Assembly: GCA_964423615.1 (NCBI GenBank)
Contig: CAYRFQ010000069.1
Span: 1-41,364 of the forward strand
Origin: CAYRFQ01 sp964423615
GTDB lineage: Bacteria > Planctomycetota > Planctomycetia > Gemmatales > Gemmataceae
DNA: 41,364 nucleotides
Reading direction: 5' to 3'
Shown here piece by piece: positions 25,526 to 34,376 of this stretch. The position numbers and the translations under genes were made by a program. Below the pieces are notes generated by a model. The model did not search any database, had not been told where the DNA came from, and saw only the letters and a list, made by a program, of their open reading frames with translations. Numbering within the stretch: the stretch's first letter is position 1; each line of letters begins with the position of its first letter.

Positions 25526-26515
25526 TCACGGAATCTTGACGTTGTCGAAAATATGTTTGATCAGATCATCCGAGGTCTTGTCCTCGGCTTCGGCCTCGTA
25601 GGTAATCGACACCCGATGGCGTAAAACGTCGTACCCAATTGCTTTGACGTCCTCAGGAGTGACGTAACCGCGGCCAGCCAGAAGGGCGTGTCCGCGTGAG
25701 GCCAACGCCAGCGCGATTGTACCTCGAGGGCTGGCCCCGTGTTGGATATAGAGCTTGATGTCGAGTTTATACTCTTCGGGGTATCGCGTGGCGTGAACGA
25801 TCTCGACGATGTACTGTTTGATTTTCTCATCCATATAGACTTGGTCGATTCCGGCCCGGAGTTCGAAGATGTCCTCGGAGGAAAGGATGGGTTTGATCTT
25901 GAGTTTGGGAGCCACGTTCCCCATTCGATTGAGGATGGCGAGTTCTTCCTCTTTCGAGGGATAGGAAATCTTGACCTTGAGCATGAAGCGATCGACTTCG
26001 GCTTCGGGAAGTGGGTAAGTCCCTTCTTGTTCGATCGGGTTTTGGGTGGCCAACACAAGAAAGGGTTCGTTGAGTTGGTAGCTTTGATCACCGATGGTAA
26101 CCTGCCGTTCCTGCATCGCTTCTAACAGGGCGCTTTGGACTTTAGCTGGAGCTCGGTTGATTTCGTCGGCCAAGACAAAGTTCGCGAAGATGGGACCTTT
26201 CTTGATCGAGAAATCACCGGTCCGGGGATTGTAGATTTGCGTCCCGATGACGTCAGCCGGAAGAAGGTCGGGTGTGAACTGGATTCTCCGAAACGATAAC
26301 TCGAGACCTCGCGCAAGGGTGGAAGCGGCGAGAGTCTTGGCCAGGCCGGGAACGCCTTCGAGCAAGAGGTGCCCACCTGTCAACAGGCCAATCAAGAGCC
26401 GATCCACCATGTGAGTTTGGCCGATGATGATCTTTCCAAGCTCTTCGTAGAGGGGATCGAGCCTGGCCCGCAACTCGCGGATCGGTGCGTTGATTTCTTC
26501 GATTGACTTTGCCAT
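25526..26515 (-). CDS. MoxR-family AAA+ ATPase
   Basis: A 329-residue AAA+ ATPase of the MoxR family, which acts as a chaperone-like remodelling enzyme with von Willebrand-type DUF58 partners. Motifs are Walker A GVPGLAKT (54-61), Walker B FVLADEINRAP (113-123), sensor 1 ATQNPIEQEGTYPLPEAEVD, and the C-terminal lid. The partner-type DUF58 and BatD-like genes are in the window at 33402-35354, on the other strand, rather than adjacent as usual. ATG 26515 is preferred; TTG 26524 is possible. Its ribosome-binding site is weak. Confidence 0.93.
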   Translation of the reverse strand: MAKSIEEINAPIRELRARLDPLYEELGKIIIGQTHMVDRLLIGLLTGGHLLLEGVPGLAKTLAASTLARGLELSFRRIQFTPDLLPADVIGTQIYNPRTGDFSIKKGPIFANFVLADEINRAPAKVQSALLEAMQERQVTIGDQSYQLNEPFLVLATQNPIEQEGTYPLPEAEVDRFMLKVKISYPSKEEELAILNRMGNVAPKLKIKPILSSEDIFELRAGIDQVYMDEKIKQYIVEIVHATRYPEEYKLDIKLYIQHGASPRGTIALALASRGHALLAGRGYVTPEDVKAIGYDVLRHRVSITYEAEAEDKTSDDLIKHIFDNVKIP

Positions 26516-26913
26516 TCTAACCAAGATAAAGAAGTATTTTGCATTTGCTTGGCAGGATTGCTTACCCTCTGTATGGTATGAGATCGCCTCGACGAGAGTA
26601 ACCCATGTAAGAGACAGGACCGAACGAATTTCTACTCATCCCGTTGCTCCGAAGGGGAGAAAGAAGAGACGAGTTCTTTTCCAGTGGCCGGGACGCGATT
26701 TTCCGAACTTCCGATCTGTTGTCTTTTCCTCAAACGGGTTGTCTTCTCGTCCTTGAAATTCATACAATTTAATCCTCTATTTGGACTCGATCCAACAACA
26801 GAGATTGTCGTTTCGTCTCATAGAGTTTGTGTTTTGCCCGAGCCAAGGTTTTGCGGACCAGTGAGACGACATTCGTTCGTGAAGGCACCAAAGTTACAAT
26901 GTATGGGATCGCG
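26516..26913. other. Divergent intergenic region
   Basis: This region separates the divergent moxR-type and HEAT-repeat genes and must contain both promoters. I see no convincing -35/-10 pair, hairpin or repeat, and the short frames here are not protein-like. The left part is A/T-richer than its surroundings. Confidence 0.45.
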
Positions 26914-27399
26914 ATGAGCACCACGAATCAATTCGAGTCGATTGCTATCGAAGGAACTACTGACGTCGCCGAATGGCTGCGAGGTATGCAGTCTATTGAG
27001 AAAACGCCAGCTCAACGGATGTTGTGTGTGACGTGGATCGGGGAGCAAGTCACGAAACCGGTACCCCAACCGCTGGAAGAAGTGTTGTGCCAAGTATGCT
27101 TGCACGATGGCGATCCTGTCGTTCGGCATGAAGCAGCCTTTGTGCTCGGTTTGCTCTATTCACTAGAAGCCATCGAGGGGAGCCAGGCTTTGGATACCCT
27201 TTGTGAAAGCAGCCAAAACGATCCGTCCATCGTTGTTCGTCACGAGTCGGCGGAGGCTTTGGCTTTCTTTCCCGTGCAAAAAGCCATTGACGTGCTTTCG
27301 GACTTGGTCGAGGACGAGTCGCACGACGTCGTCACGACGGCTCAGATCGCCCTTGAGAAGATTCAACGTCATTTGGGAATCTATGAAGAGAAGAAGTAA
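26914..27399 (+). CDS. HEAT-repeat protein
   Basis: A 161-residue helical protein with HEAT/PBS-lyase-type repeats, seen as two DGDPVVRHEAAFVLGLL-like units (DPVVRHEAAFVLG and DPSIVVRHESAEALAFF) plus weaker flanking ones (about 50-150). The repeats resemble those of deoxyhypusine hydroxylase-like and phycobilin lyase-like proteins, but the metal-binding HE motifs needed for hydroxylase activity are only partly evident. It probably serves as a protein-binding scaffold. Starts at 26827 and 26899 are also in frame; ATG 26914 is chosen because GGGAT precedes it. The next gene starts 27 bases after the stop. Confidence 0.78.
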   Translation: MSTTNQFESIAIEGTTDVAEWLRGMQSIEKTPAQRMLCVTWIGEQVTKPVPQPLEEVLCQVCLHDGDPVVRHEAAFVLGLLYSLEAIEGSQALDTLCESSQNDPSIVVRHESAEALAFFPVQKAIDVLSDLVEDESHDVVTTAQIALEKIQRHLGIYEEKK

Positions 27400-27426
27400 A
27401 TCTCGGACTCATCCTTGGAGCGATCC

Positions 27427-27828
27427 ATGTCTGATTCGCAGTTGGAAGCCCGCAACGTCTTGGGAGGGATGCTGGAAACGTGTTGCACCTCGCCGATGAC
27501 TGGTTTTTACCGTGACGGAAAATGCAACACCGGTCCTGAGGACGTTGGCGCTCACGTAGTTTGTGCCCAACTCACCGAAGAGTTTTTGGAGTACACGAAA
27601 GCCCAAGGGAATGACTTGAGCACTCCGATCCCCGAGTTTGGTTTTCCCGGCCTCAAGCCCGGAGACCGTTGGTGCTTGTGCGCCGCACGCTGGAAAGAGG
27701 CTGTCGATTCGGGTGTGGTTGCTCCCGTCGTTCTCCACGCGACACATGAGGCCGCTTTGGAAGTCCTTTCGTTAGAAGAGTTGAAGCGGCACGCGATTGA
27801 CCTTAATGGAAAAATGCCACACAACTGA
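27427..27828 (+). CDS. DUF2237 family protein
   Basis: A 133-residue protein matching the DUF2237 family: the N-terminal NVLGGMLETCCTSPMTGFYR, DGKCNTGPEDVGAHVVCAQL in the middle, and the LKPGDRWCLCAARWKEA block, followed by an Ala/Val-rich helix. Conserved cysteines suggest metal or redox chemistry, but no function is established as far as I know. ATG 27427 starts the family-like part; an in-frame start 12 bases upstream adds four residues. Together with the HEAT protein it may form a two-gene unit. Confidence 0.88.
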   Translation: MSDSQLEARNVLGGMLETCCTSPMTGFYRDGKCNTGPEDVGAHVVCAQLTEEFLEYTKAQGNDLSTPIPEFGFPGLKPGDRWCLCAARWKEAVDSGVVAPVVLHATHEAALEVLSLEELKRHAIDLNGKMPHN

Positions 27829-28356
27829 CGGATGGTACTGGAGAGAATTTGGAGGATCGTAGCACAAGCGAAACCTTGTGCTACGACCGAGGCAACACGA
27901 CCGTAACTCCAAGTGAAGAGATCTTTCCTGGGTCAAGGTTTTACCAGGACCGTTCTTTGTCCGGTCGCTTACCTTCGGTCAAACAGTTCATCCGTGCTTC
28001 CGATGTCGTGAATCTTTTCCTTCCGACTCAACTCTTTTCCTTCGGTCGTCCATCACGCGTTGTAGTTCCCTTTGGTGGACGTTTGCGATTCGATGGGCCA
28101 TCGAGGAAGGCCGCGATCGCCACACCCGAATGACGGAAGTGGGCTGTCGGAAACCCGTTCGATGGCGGGTCCAGAAAGCAATTCTCCTCGACATTTTCCG
28201 TCTATCTGACAAAGATACACGGCACCTGTTTGGATAAGATGAGCCTTACGATGCCATCCAGAACGACTGACGACCAGAACGAAAGAGGAAAAATGCGCCT
28301 CTGGATTTTGGAGTCGAAAAACCCCAGCTTCGAAATGTGTTCGAACTACACGCGAG
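27829..28356. other. Intergenic region between convergent genes
   Basis: No gene is supported. It contains one perfect 12-bp hairpin (27857-27886), listed below. The remaining 470 bases show only short frames without ribosome-binding sites or domain character and no repeats I could recognise. Confidence 0.5.
27857..27886. terminator. Perfect 12-bp hairpin after the DUF2237 gene
   Basis: TCGTAGCACAAG (27857-27868) pairs exactly with CTTGTGCTACGA (27875-27886) around loop CGAAAC. It starts 29 bases after the DUF2237 stop. There is no T-run, so it resembles a REP-like palindrome as much as a terminator; similar GTAGCACA palindromes occur in planctomycetes from memory. Confidence 0.6.
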
Positions 28357-28947
28357 TTAAATTTGATCCAACTCCGGCAACAATGGAAAGTGTGACAGCA
28401 AATCGACCATTGTTACCGGCTTCAACTCTTCGAACTGTCGGCGAGCAACAACGGGAGAACGTACGACGCATTCTTTCTCGATGAGGTAATAGGCGTTATA
28501 TTTCTCTCGGAGATCATTGACTTTGCTTAGATCGAGTTCGTGAAGAAATCGTTTCCAACGATTGTTGAAAAAATGAATCGCTTCCTGCAACTCTTTCAGA
28601 GCTTTCTCGATGACCTTGGGCGAATCCGTTTGGTCGCGAGGTATGCGCAACCGTGGTCGCAGTTCGTCGTGAAGTTCTTGGAGCGAATTGACCTGGTCTT
28701 CACTCAACCAAAGTCGAAACGCGTCGAATGATCCGGCGAGGGCTTTGACCGTCGCGAGTCGCAGACAAAACATTTCGAGCCACTCTCTGCGTTGCTTTTG
28801 GCACTTTCTCAATAACCTCTGGAAACTTTCCTCGACCTGAGCCCCGCGGCTGACGAACGCGGGGGAACCTCCTTGTGCCAGGAATTGTTGGAACATGTTG
28901 CTGTCTTCGCCGTCCATGAGCGGCTCGTCGATGTATTCGGTCTCCAT
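28357..28947 (-). CDS. Hypothetical helical protein
   Basis: I do not recognise this 196-residue protein. It is rich in charged and aromatic residues and predicted largely helical (for example EESFQRLLRKCQKQRREWLE and IHFFNNRWKRFLHELDLSK), without signal peptide or membrane helix, so probably cytosolic. A conserved-looking centre DFxLE-type motif is absent. ATG 28947 has AGGAGC 11-16 bases upstream, a fair ribosome-binding site. The next gene on the other side starts 255 bases away and is divergent. Confidence 0.7.
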   Translation of the reverse strand: METEYIDEPLMDGEDSNMFQQFLAQGGSPAFVSRGAQVEESFQRLLRKCQKQRREWLEMFCLRLATVKALAGSFDAFRLWLSEDQVNSLQELHDELRPRLRIPRDQTDSPKVIEKALKELQEAIHFFNNRWKRFLHELDLSKVNDLREKYNAYYLIEKECVVRSPVVARRQFEELKPVTMVDLLSHFPLLPELDQI

Positions 28948-29202
28948 GGCAATAAGCTCCTGACGATTTTTTTGAAAACAAGCGGCCGTCGTGACAAGAA
29001 AAGTCCTTTCGCTACTACTCCAGTCTGTTAGTCAGTATACAAGCGACGGACTTCAACAACAGACGTAGAACCAACTCGGTTGGGATTGCGTTGCTGATTT
29101 TGTGTTTCCACGGTCCGAGGAATGGCCTTGGAAACGGGGATTGCTATCGTATCTTTGAAGTTACTCGAGAATACTCTAGCTCACAACTCAGGTTGGCCCT
29201 TC

Positions 29203-30093
29203 ATGAACCATCCCCAGACTTCGGACGGACACCGTTCGCCCAACGGGACCAAACCTCAAACTCTCAACAGCTTTCAACTCGCGTTGATTTCCCAACAGGT
29301 ATTGGATATCCCTCAGCGAATCCGTGCGTTGTTGCTCACGGCGGGCTTGGCAGGGATTGTGATCATTATCGTCGAAAGCCTTGTGAGCGGCGACGAACAA
29401 TCCAGTATCCCGATCGATAAAATGCTCCATTTTGGGGGTTACGCTACACTTGCGTTGATCTTTACCCTCAGTCTGAGACCGATCCTTTACGTTCCGATGT
29501 TGGTCGGGTTAGGTCTCATGGGGTTGGCGATCGAATTCATCCAACCCTCTTTTGGTCGGACCTACGATCTTTACGATGCGGTCGCCAATGGAGTTGGGCT
29601 TGTCGTCGGAGCCATGGTGGGTTTGTTGCTCCGCATCGGGTACGCCAATCTCCGAACGGAAATATCGTTGATGGACGTTCGCAGTCGGTTGCTGCGATTC
29701 GAACCGGGAGAGATCATGATGCGGCAGGGCGAACTCATTGATCAGGTGTACATCATCAAAGAAGGTCAGGTCCAGCTTTCCCGTGAGGTCGATGGTGAGG
29801 TTGTCCCCTTGACTGTGGCCGGACCGGGTGACGTGTTGGGGATTCTCGCGGTGGTCCAGGGAACGGCTCAATTTGTGACTGCGACGCCTATTACGAGGAC
29901 AACGATCTACGGAATGAGCCTCGAACAACTCCTTGAGTCGGCTGGCGGAAACGAGGTCCCAGTCGCCAGCGTCTTGCGCAACTTGACCGAGAAGTTACGC
30001 GAAGCCTCAGAGAAAATCACTCGCTTTGAGATCGACCAAAGACGTGGTGATCAGGCGTTGAATCCGGTCAGTAATCCCGGTGGTGTGGAGTAG
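29203..30093 (+). CDS. VanZ-like membrane domain fused to a cyclic-nucleotide-binding fold
   Basis: A 296-residue fusion. Residues about 45-145 have four membrane helices and the VanZ-family patterns DKMLHFGGYATLAL and IEFIQPSFGRTYDLYDAVAN. Residues about 155-260 form a cNMP-binding beta-roll (RFEPGEIMMRQGELIDQVYI, then IKEGQVQLSREVDGE). In the phosphate-binding cassette the usual FGE and Arg are missing (VLGILAVVQGTAQFVTAT), so real cAMP/cGMP binding is doubtful. The tail is helical. Start is uncertain: ATG 29203 is used; 29122 is an alternative with an extra 27 residues and a poor ribosome-binding site. Confidence 0.8.
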   Translation: MNHPQTSDGHRSPNGTKPQTLNSFQLALISQQVLDIPQRIRALLLTAGLAGIVIIIVESLVSGDEQSSIPIDKMLHFGGYATLALIFTLSLRPILYVPMLVGLGLMGLAIEFIQPSFGRTYDLYDAVANGVGLVVGAMVGLLLRIGYANLRTEISLMDVRSRLLRFEPGEIMMRQGELIDQVYIIKEGQVQLSREVDGEVVPLTVAGPGDVLGILAVVQGTAQFVTATPITRTTIYGMSLEQLLESAGGNEVPVASVLRNLTEKLREASEKITRFEIDQRRGDQALNPVSNPGGVE

Positions 30094-30181
30094 GAGGTCT
30101 CCACTCCATCGTGTTATTATGGCCATGGCACACCGGAAGACGCTATTATCTCCCTGTGATTCAGGGCTATCGTTTCGATAG
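30086..30181. terminator. Cluster of hairpins at the convergent ends of two genes
   Basis: TGGAGT/ACTCCA (30086-30108, with an inner GGA/TCC) overlaps the stop codon of the + VanZ-like gene. CCCTG/CAGGG (30152-30166) and CTATCG/CGATAG (30167-30181) lie back to back, the latter including the stop codon of the - sulfatase gene. All stems are perfect as written. They plausibly define both transcript ends, though none has a strong T-run. Confidence 0.45.
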
Positions 30182-31597
30182 TTTGTCCAACGCCGGAATC
30201 GGGAATAACTTCGACGGGGTATGGTTCTCGCGCATGATTTGTTCGATGCGCTGTACGATCTTCGGATGTTGTTGGGCTACGTCAGTTTTTTCGCTGATGT
30301 CCTTTTCCAGATCGTACAGATAGACTTGCAACTTCCCGCGGCGAAGTTTCTTCCGAATGGCTTTCCACTTGTCCATTCGAACGGCTTGCTGGCCACCGTA
30401 GCCAGAAAATTCCCAGTAAAGATATTCGTGTCGTTTTTGCTTCGCGGTCTTGCCGAGTAACGTGGGCAAGAAACTGATGCCGTCGGTTTTCTTGGGAGTC
30501 TTCGCGCCGGCGATGTCGCACAACGTTGGCATCACGTCATAGAACGCACTGATCAGATCGGTCTTGGTCTCCGGTTTGATCTTGCCTTTCCAACGGACGA
30601 TCATCGGAACGCGGATGCCTCCCTCGTGGAGACTTCCTTTGAACTCTCGCAGCAAACCATTCGAGAAGAAGAAATACGAATCGGAACCACCGAGACGGTT
30701 ATACGTCGCTCCGTTATCGCTCGTGAAGAAGATGATCGTATCCTCGTCGAGGTTCAAATCTCGTAACAAGGCGAGGATGCGACCGACACTTCGGTCCATT
30801 CGTGTGACCATGGCGGCATACGCAGCTCGCGGATGTGGATGTGGTAGATATCCTTTCCCGCCTTTGTACGGTGGATCTTCCCATTTGCCTTTGTACTCCT
30901 TGAGGGAATCTTCGGGAACTTGGAGGGCGAGGTGTGGAATCGTAAAAGGGACATACAAGAAGAATGATTTTTTCTGATGTCGGCGGATGAAACCGAGAGC
31001 TTCTTCTTCTAATAAATCGTGGGAGTATTGCTTCCCGGTCAAGCCACGGTTATTTCCTTTGAGGGTGATTTTCTTGCGATTCTTATACAGATAGCGAGGA
31101 TAGAAGTTATGTGCGTGTCGCTGACAGTTATAACCATAGAACTCGTCGAAACCTTGGTTGAGTGGATCGCCTTCTGAGTTCGGCGGACCGAGTCCCCACT
31201 TGCCGAAGCAACCGGTGACGTAGCCAGCTTGTTTGAGTATCTCGGCCACTGTCAGCACATGATCTGGAATCGGTGCTTGTCCCTCGGGTCGAACTTCTTT
31301 GTTGTTTCGGATGTATGTGTGACCCGAGTGGAGTCCTGTCATGAGCACACACCGTGAAGGCGCACACACGGCATTCCCGGCATAATGCTGGGTGAAGCGA
31401 ATGCCTTCCTTGGCCATTTGATCGAGAAAGGGTGTCCGGATTTTCTTTTGTCCATAGCAACCAAGTTCGGCAAAACCCAAGTCGTCGGCCATGATGAAAA
31501 TAATGTTTGGCTTTCGTCGCTCTTTTGTTTCTCCGGCCCACCCAGGAGCCGTAATTGCGACAAACAGTACAACCGCTAAAATCCAAAGTCTATTCAT
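30167..31597 (-). CDS. Sulfatase (arylsulfatase A type)
   Basis: A 476-residue exported enzyme hydrolysing sulfate esters. A signal peptide covers about 1-21. The active-site motif CAPSRC (Cys78, followed by VLMTG) is the type-I sulfatase signature, Cys78 being converted to formylglycine. Metal ligands include DD at 38-39 (IFIMADDLGFAELG) and the FFTSDNGATYNRLGGSD block. Planctomycetes carry large sulfatase sets for polysaccharide breakdown, which fits the pectate-lyase-like and beta-helix genes nearby. The exact substrate cannot be inferred. GAGGTG before ATG 31597 supports the start. No sulfatase-modifying enzyme lies in the window. Confidence 0.95.
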   Translation of the reverse strand: MNRLWILAVVLFVAITAPGWAGETKERRKPNIIFIMADDLGFAELGCYGQKKIRTPFLDQMAKEGIRFTQHYAGNAVCAPSRCVLMTGLHSGHTYIRNNKEVRPEGQAPIPDHVLTVAEILKQAGYVTGCFGKWGLGPPNSEGDPLNQGFDEFYGYNCQRHAHNFYPRYLYKNRKKITLKGNNRGLTGKQYSHDLLEEEALGFIRRHQKKSFFLYVPFTIPHLALQVPEDSLKEYKGKWEDPPYKGGKGYLPHPHPRAAYAAMVTRMDRSVGRILALLRDLNLDEDTIIFFTSDNGATYNRLGGSDSYFFFSNGLLREFKGSLHEGGIRVPMIVRWKGKIKPETKTDLISAFYDVMPTLCDIAGAKTPKKTDGISFLPTLLGKTAKQKRHEYLYWEFSGYGGQQAVRMDKWKAIRKKLRRGKLQVYLYDLEKDISEKTDVAQQHPKIVQRIEQIMRENHTPSKLFPIPALDKLSKR

Positions 31598-31774
31598 CGA
31601 CGCACCTCATCCACTTTGACGGATCGGAACCAATGGGTGCATTCTATCGCCCGTTGGGGATGATCGCCAGGAATCACCGTTGCGAGATTTTTTGGGTATG
31701 GTACTCTGCCGACATATCATCGTCGTTTGAAGAGCGGTATCCTATCTCATGTACTACTGAACAGGAGAACAGAC

Positions 31775-33367
31775 ATGATCGCGGATACCTTTTTGGTCTT
31801 GTGTCCTGGCTGCGAAAAGCAGTCCCATCTCGAAGAAAACGCTATCGAGAAGTGCTTTTTGTGTGGGTGCGAATTCTCGGTTGACTCGAACGGAGACGTT
31901 GTGGTGGAACCGTTTTCCGTCACCTGTCCGGAATGCCACGAGACTTGTGCCCTCGGAGACTGCTGCGAAGTGCAATGTTGGTGTTGCGAGTGTCAATTTT
32001 GCGTCGACGAGAACGGGGACGTCGTGGAAGACGACGTCGATGATGATGGCAATCTCGAAGTCGACGAGTCGGGCGAGTTATGCGACGACACCTATCTTCA
32101 GCAACTTCGTTGTCCGCGATGTTCCCGACCCGTCGAAGCTGGGGAGTACGGAGAAGTGACTTGTCCTCGCTGCCACTGTGTTTTCGAAGCCACGCGGGAA
32201 CCTTCCGTTCCGCCTTGGTTGGTTTACGAAGAAAGATACCTTTGGGAAGATTTTGATCCCTATGGAGAGCACTACGACGTGGAAGAATATTGTCCGCACT
32301 GCCAAGTCCAGTGGGACGAGTGCGAACGTGACTGCGTTTTGGCGTTGGGCGGTGGATTTTACGAATGCCGAGAATGCGGAGCCATCGATTTCGATGCTGA
32401 TTTGTGCGATGTCTTCTTCGGCCACGAAGCGACTCTAGCGAACAGAGGCCGAAGACGATGTGTTCTCTCTCCGGACGAGCCTGGAAATTTCCGAGCCAAT
32501 CTGGACTCAGGTCTGCGACGCGTCTGCGAAAATGGTCTTCTGATATTGAAACCGGGGACGTACAATTTTTCCGAATCGATCCAAACGCGGAAGTTGACGT
32601 TGGTCGGCGAAGGCCCTCCTGGCTCGGTCATCGTCAAAGGGCCCGTCGAGATCGAAGGAAGCAAGTTGCGAATCGACGGGATTACGTTTCAGGGTTCGGT
32701 GAAAATTCATCACGGGAAGATTCGGTTTCGCAATTGTCGGTTTCAGTCAGGGTCTGCGAGCGGTGTCCAAATTTCGGGGGGAACGAGCCGGGTGTTGTTT
32801 GAGGGGTGTCGAATCGAAAGGGCAGCGGACGTTGGTCTCACCACCCACTATGGGACGAGTGTGCGGATGACGCGATGTGCCATTATCAACAATGAAGGTG
32901 AAGGTGTTCGTGTCGGGACTGGTGCTTGGGTGCGACTCCGCGAATGTGTTATCGCGGAGAATGGAAATGACGGGGTGGTTGCACATCGTGGCAGTCGTGT
33001 GTTCCTCCACGGTTGCCATGTCCGTGATAACATCGGAGATGGGATAATGATCACCGGTGGACAAACGATGCTACGGAAGTGCCAATTCACCGGACATTCG
33101 ATTGGTGTGAAGTTTGGGAGCGGAACGATTGGGGCGGTGCTGAGTTGTCAGATGACCGACAACCAAACTGTGGGTCTGCAACTCGAAGAACGGTGCCGGG
33201 CGTATCTCAAAGACACCAAGGTACAAGACAACGAAGTTGGAATCGTGTTACAATCGAGGGCGAAGGTCCGCATCGCTGCGTGTTCTGTTGAAGGGAACCG
33301 AGGTAAGAATTGGGACGTCGCGGAAGGTGGCTGTGTGGTGACGCCCGAGGCGGTGGTGCGGACATGA
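31775..33367 (+). CDS. Zinc-ribbon and right-handed beta-helix protein
   Basis: A 530-residue protein with no signal peptide. Residues 10-205 contain a series of CxxC pairs like zinc ribbons: CPGC...CFLCGC, CPECHETC...CWCCEC, CPRCSRPV...CPRC, and CPHCQ...CRECG, separated by acidic linkers (for example VEDDVDDDGNLEVDESGEL). Residues about 240-530 are a parallel beta-helix (repeating RFRNCRF, VLFEGCRIERA, VRMTRCAIINNEGEG, VFLHGCHVRDNIGDG), the fold of pectate-lyase-like and DUF-type repeats. Function is unknown; the arrangement suggests binding rather than catalysis. AGGAG before ATG 31775 decides the start over 31727. It is convergent with no neighbour and followed by the DUF58 gene. Confidence 0.82.
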   Translation: MIADTFLVLCPGCEKQSHLEENAIEKCFLCGCEFSVDSNGDVVVEPFSVTCPECHETCALGDCCEVQCWCCECQFCVDENGDVVEDDVDDDGNLEVDESGELCDDTYLQQLRCPRCSRPVEAGEYGEVTCPRCHCVFEATREPSVPPWLVYEERYLWEDFDPYGEHYDVEEYCPHCQVQWDECERDCVLALGGGFYECRECGAIDFDADLCDVFFGHEATLANRGRRRCVLSPDEPGNFRANLDSGLRRVCENGLLILKPGTYNFSESIQTRKLTLVGEGPPGSVIVKGPVEIEGSKLRIDGITFQGSVKIHHGKIRFRNCRFQSGSASGVQISGGTSRVLFEGCRIERAADVGLTTHYGTSVRMTRCAIINNEGEGVRVGTGAWVRLRECVIAENGNDGVVAHRGSRVFLHGCHVRDNIGDGIMITGGQTMLRKCQFTGHSIGVKFGSGTIGAVLSCQMTDNQTVGLQLEERCRAYLKDTKVQDNEVGIVLQSRAKVRIAACSVEGNRGKNWDVAEGGCVVTPEAVVRT

Positions 33368-33401
33368 TGCGGAGAAATTCAAAGACTCGAGTCCCCCTTC
33401 C

Positions 33402-34286
33402 ATGATTCCGCGCGAGATAAGCCGACAAGTCCGACGTTTACAGTTGCGAGCCAAGCGAGCCGTCGAGGACCTTTTGGGTGGCGAGTATCACAGTGTCTTC
33501 AAGGGGGCTGGAATTGCTTTCGAAGAGGTCCGTGAGTATCAACCGGGTGATGATGTCCGGGCGATCGATTGGAACGTGACGGCGAGGATGGGACATCCGT
33601 TCATTAAACGGTTTGTCGAAGAACGAGAATTGACAGTCATGCTCCTGGTTGATGGGAGTGGCAGTCAACAGTTCGGGACAAGACTTCAGAGTAAACGTGA
33701 GGTGGCTTCGGAAATTGCGGCGATCTTGGCGTTCACGGCGATCGCCAACAACGACCGGGTTGGGCTCATCAACTTCACCGATGGCGTCGAAAAGTTCGTG
33801 CCGCCCAGGAAAGGTTCGCGTCATGTCCTCCGACTCATACGCGAAGTTCTTTTGTTTCGACCCGAGAACGTTGGGACATCGATTCAGAAGGGACTCGACT
33901 TTGTCAACAAGATCCTCCACCGTCGAGCAATCATCTTCCTCGTGAGTGACTTCTTCGATGTCGGGTACGAGGCAGCTTTCAAAAGAACATCGGCAAGACA
34001 TGACCTTGTTGCCATTCGCCTCAGTGACCCACGCGAAGAAGAGCTCCCCAATGTCGGACTGGTTCAGATTGAAGACTCGGAAACCGGGCAGCAGATGTTG
34101 ATTGATACTTCGAGTAAAAAAGTCCGTCATCAGTATGCCAAGGCTGCTCACCAACGAAAAGAAGCGTTTCGTCAGCTAACCCAAGCCAGTCAGGTGGATC
34201 TTGTTGAAGTGTCGACTGATGGCGAACACCTGGATGCGCTTGTGAGGTTTTTTAAATTACGGGAACGGCGCTTGAAACGACCTTGA
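33402..34286 (+). CDS. DUF58 protein (von Willebrand-type, MoxR partner)
   Basis: A 294-residue protein of the DUF58 family. Its N-terminus has the family signature GGEYHSVFKGAGIAFEEVRE followed by YQPGDDVRAIDWNVTARMG and PFIKRFVEERELTVMLLVD. The latter runs into a vWA-like domain with a MIDAS-type DGSGS near residue 84. DUF58 proteins act with MoxR ATPases and BatD-type membrane proteins in envelope or complex assembly. It is followed after 90 bases by the BatD-like gene. The start ATG 33402 gives a complete family N-terminus. Confidence 0.93.
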   Translation: MIPREISRQVRRLQLRAKRAVEDLLGGEYHSVFKGAGIAFEEVREYQPGDDVRAIDWNVTARMGHPFIKRFVEERELTVMLLVDGSGSQQFGTRLQSKREVASEIAAILAFTAIANNDRVGLINFTDGVEKFVPPRKGSRHVLRLIREVLLFRPENVGTSIQKGLDFVNKILHRRAIIFLVSDFFDVGYEAAFKRTSARHDLVAIRLSDPREEELPNVGLVQIEDSETGQQMLIDTSSKKVRHQYAKAAHQRKEAFRQLTQASQVDLVEVSTDGEHLDALVRFFKLRERRLKRP

Positions 34287-34376
34287 GGAGTGACGAGGTG
34301 GTGACCAAAATGATGCATATTGAGGTCCTGGTTCTTGGCCCAAGACCGACACAGCTCAAACCACCGTCACCAATCC

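Noticed and set aside
27849..28484. Short + frames between the DUF2237 and helical hypothetical genes
   Set aside because: No ribosome-binding site, no domain character and overlap with the convergent gene's end or with the hairpin.
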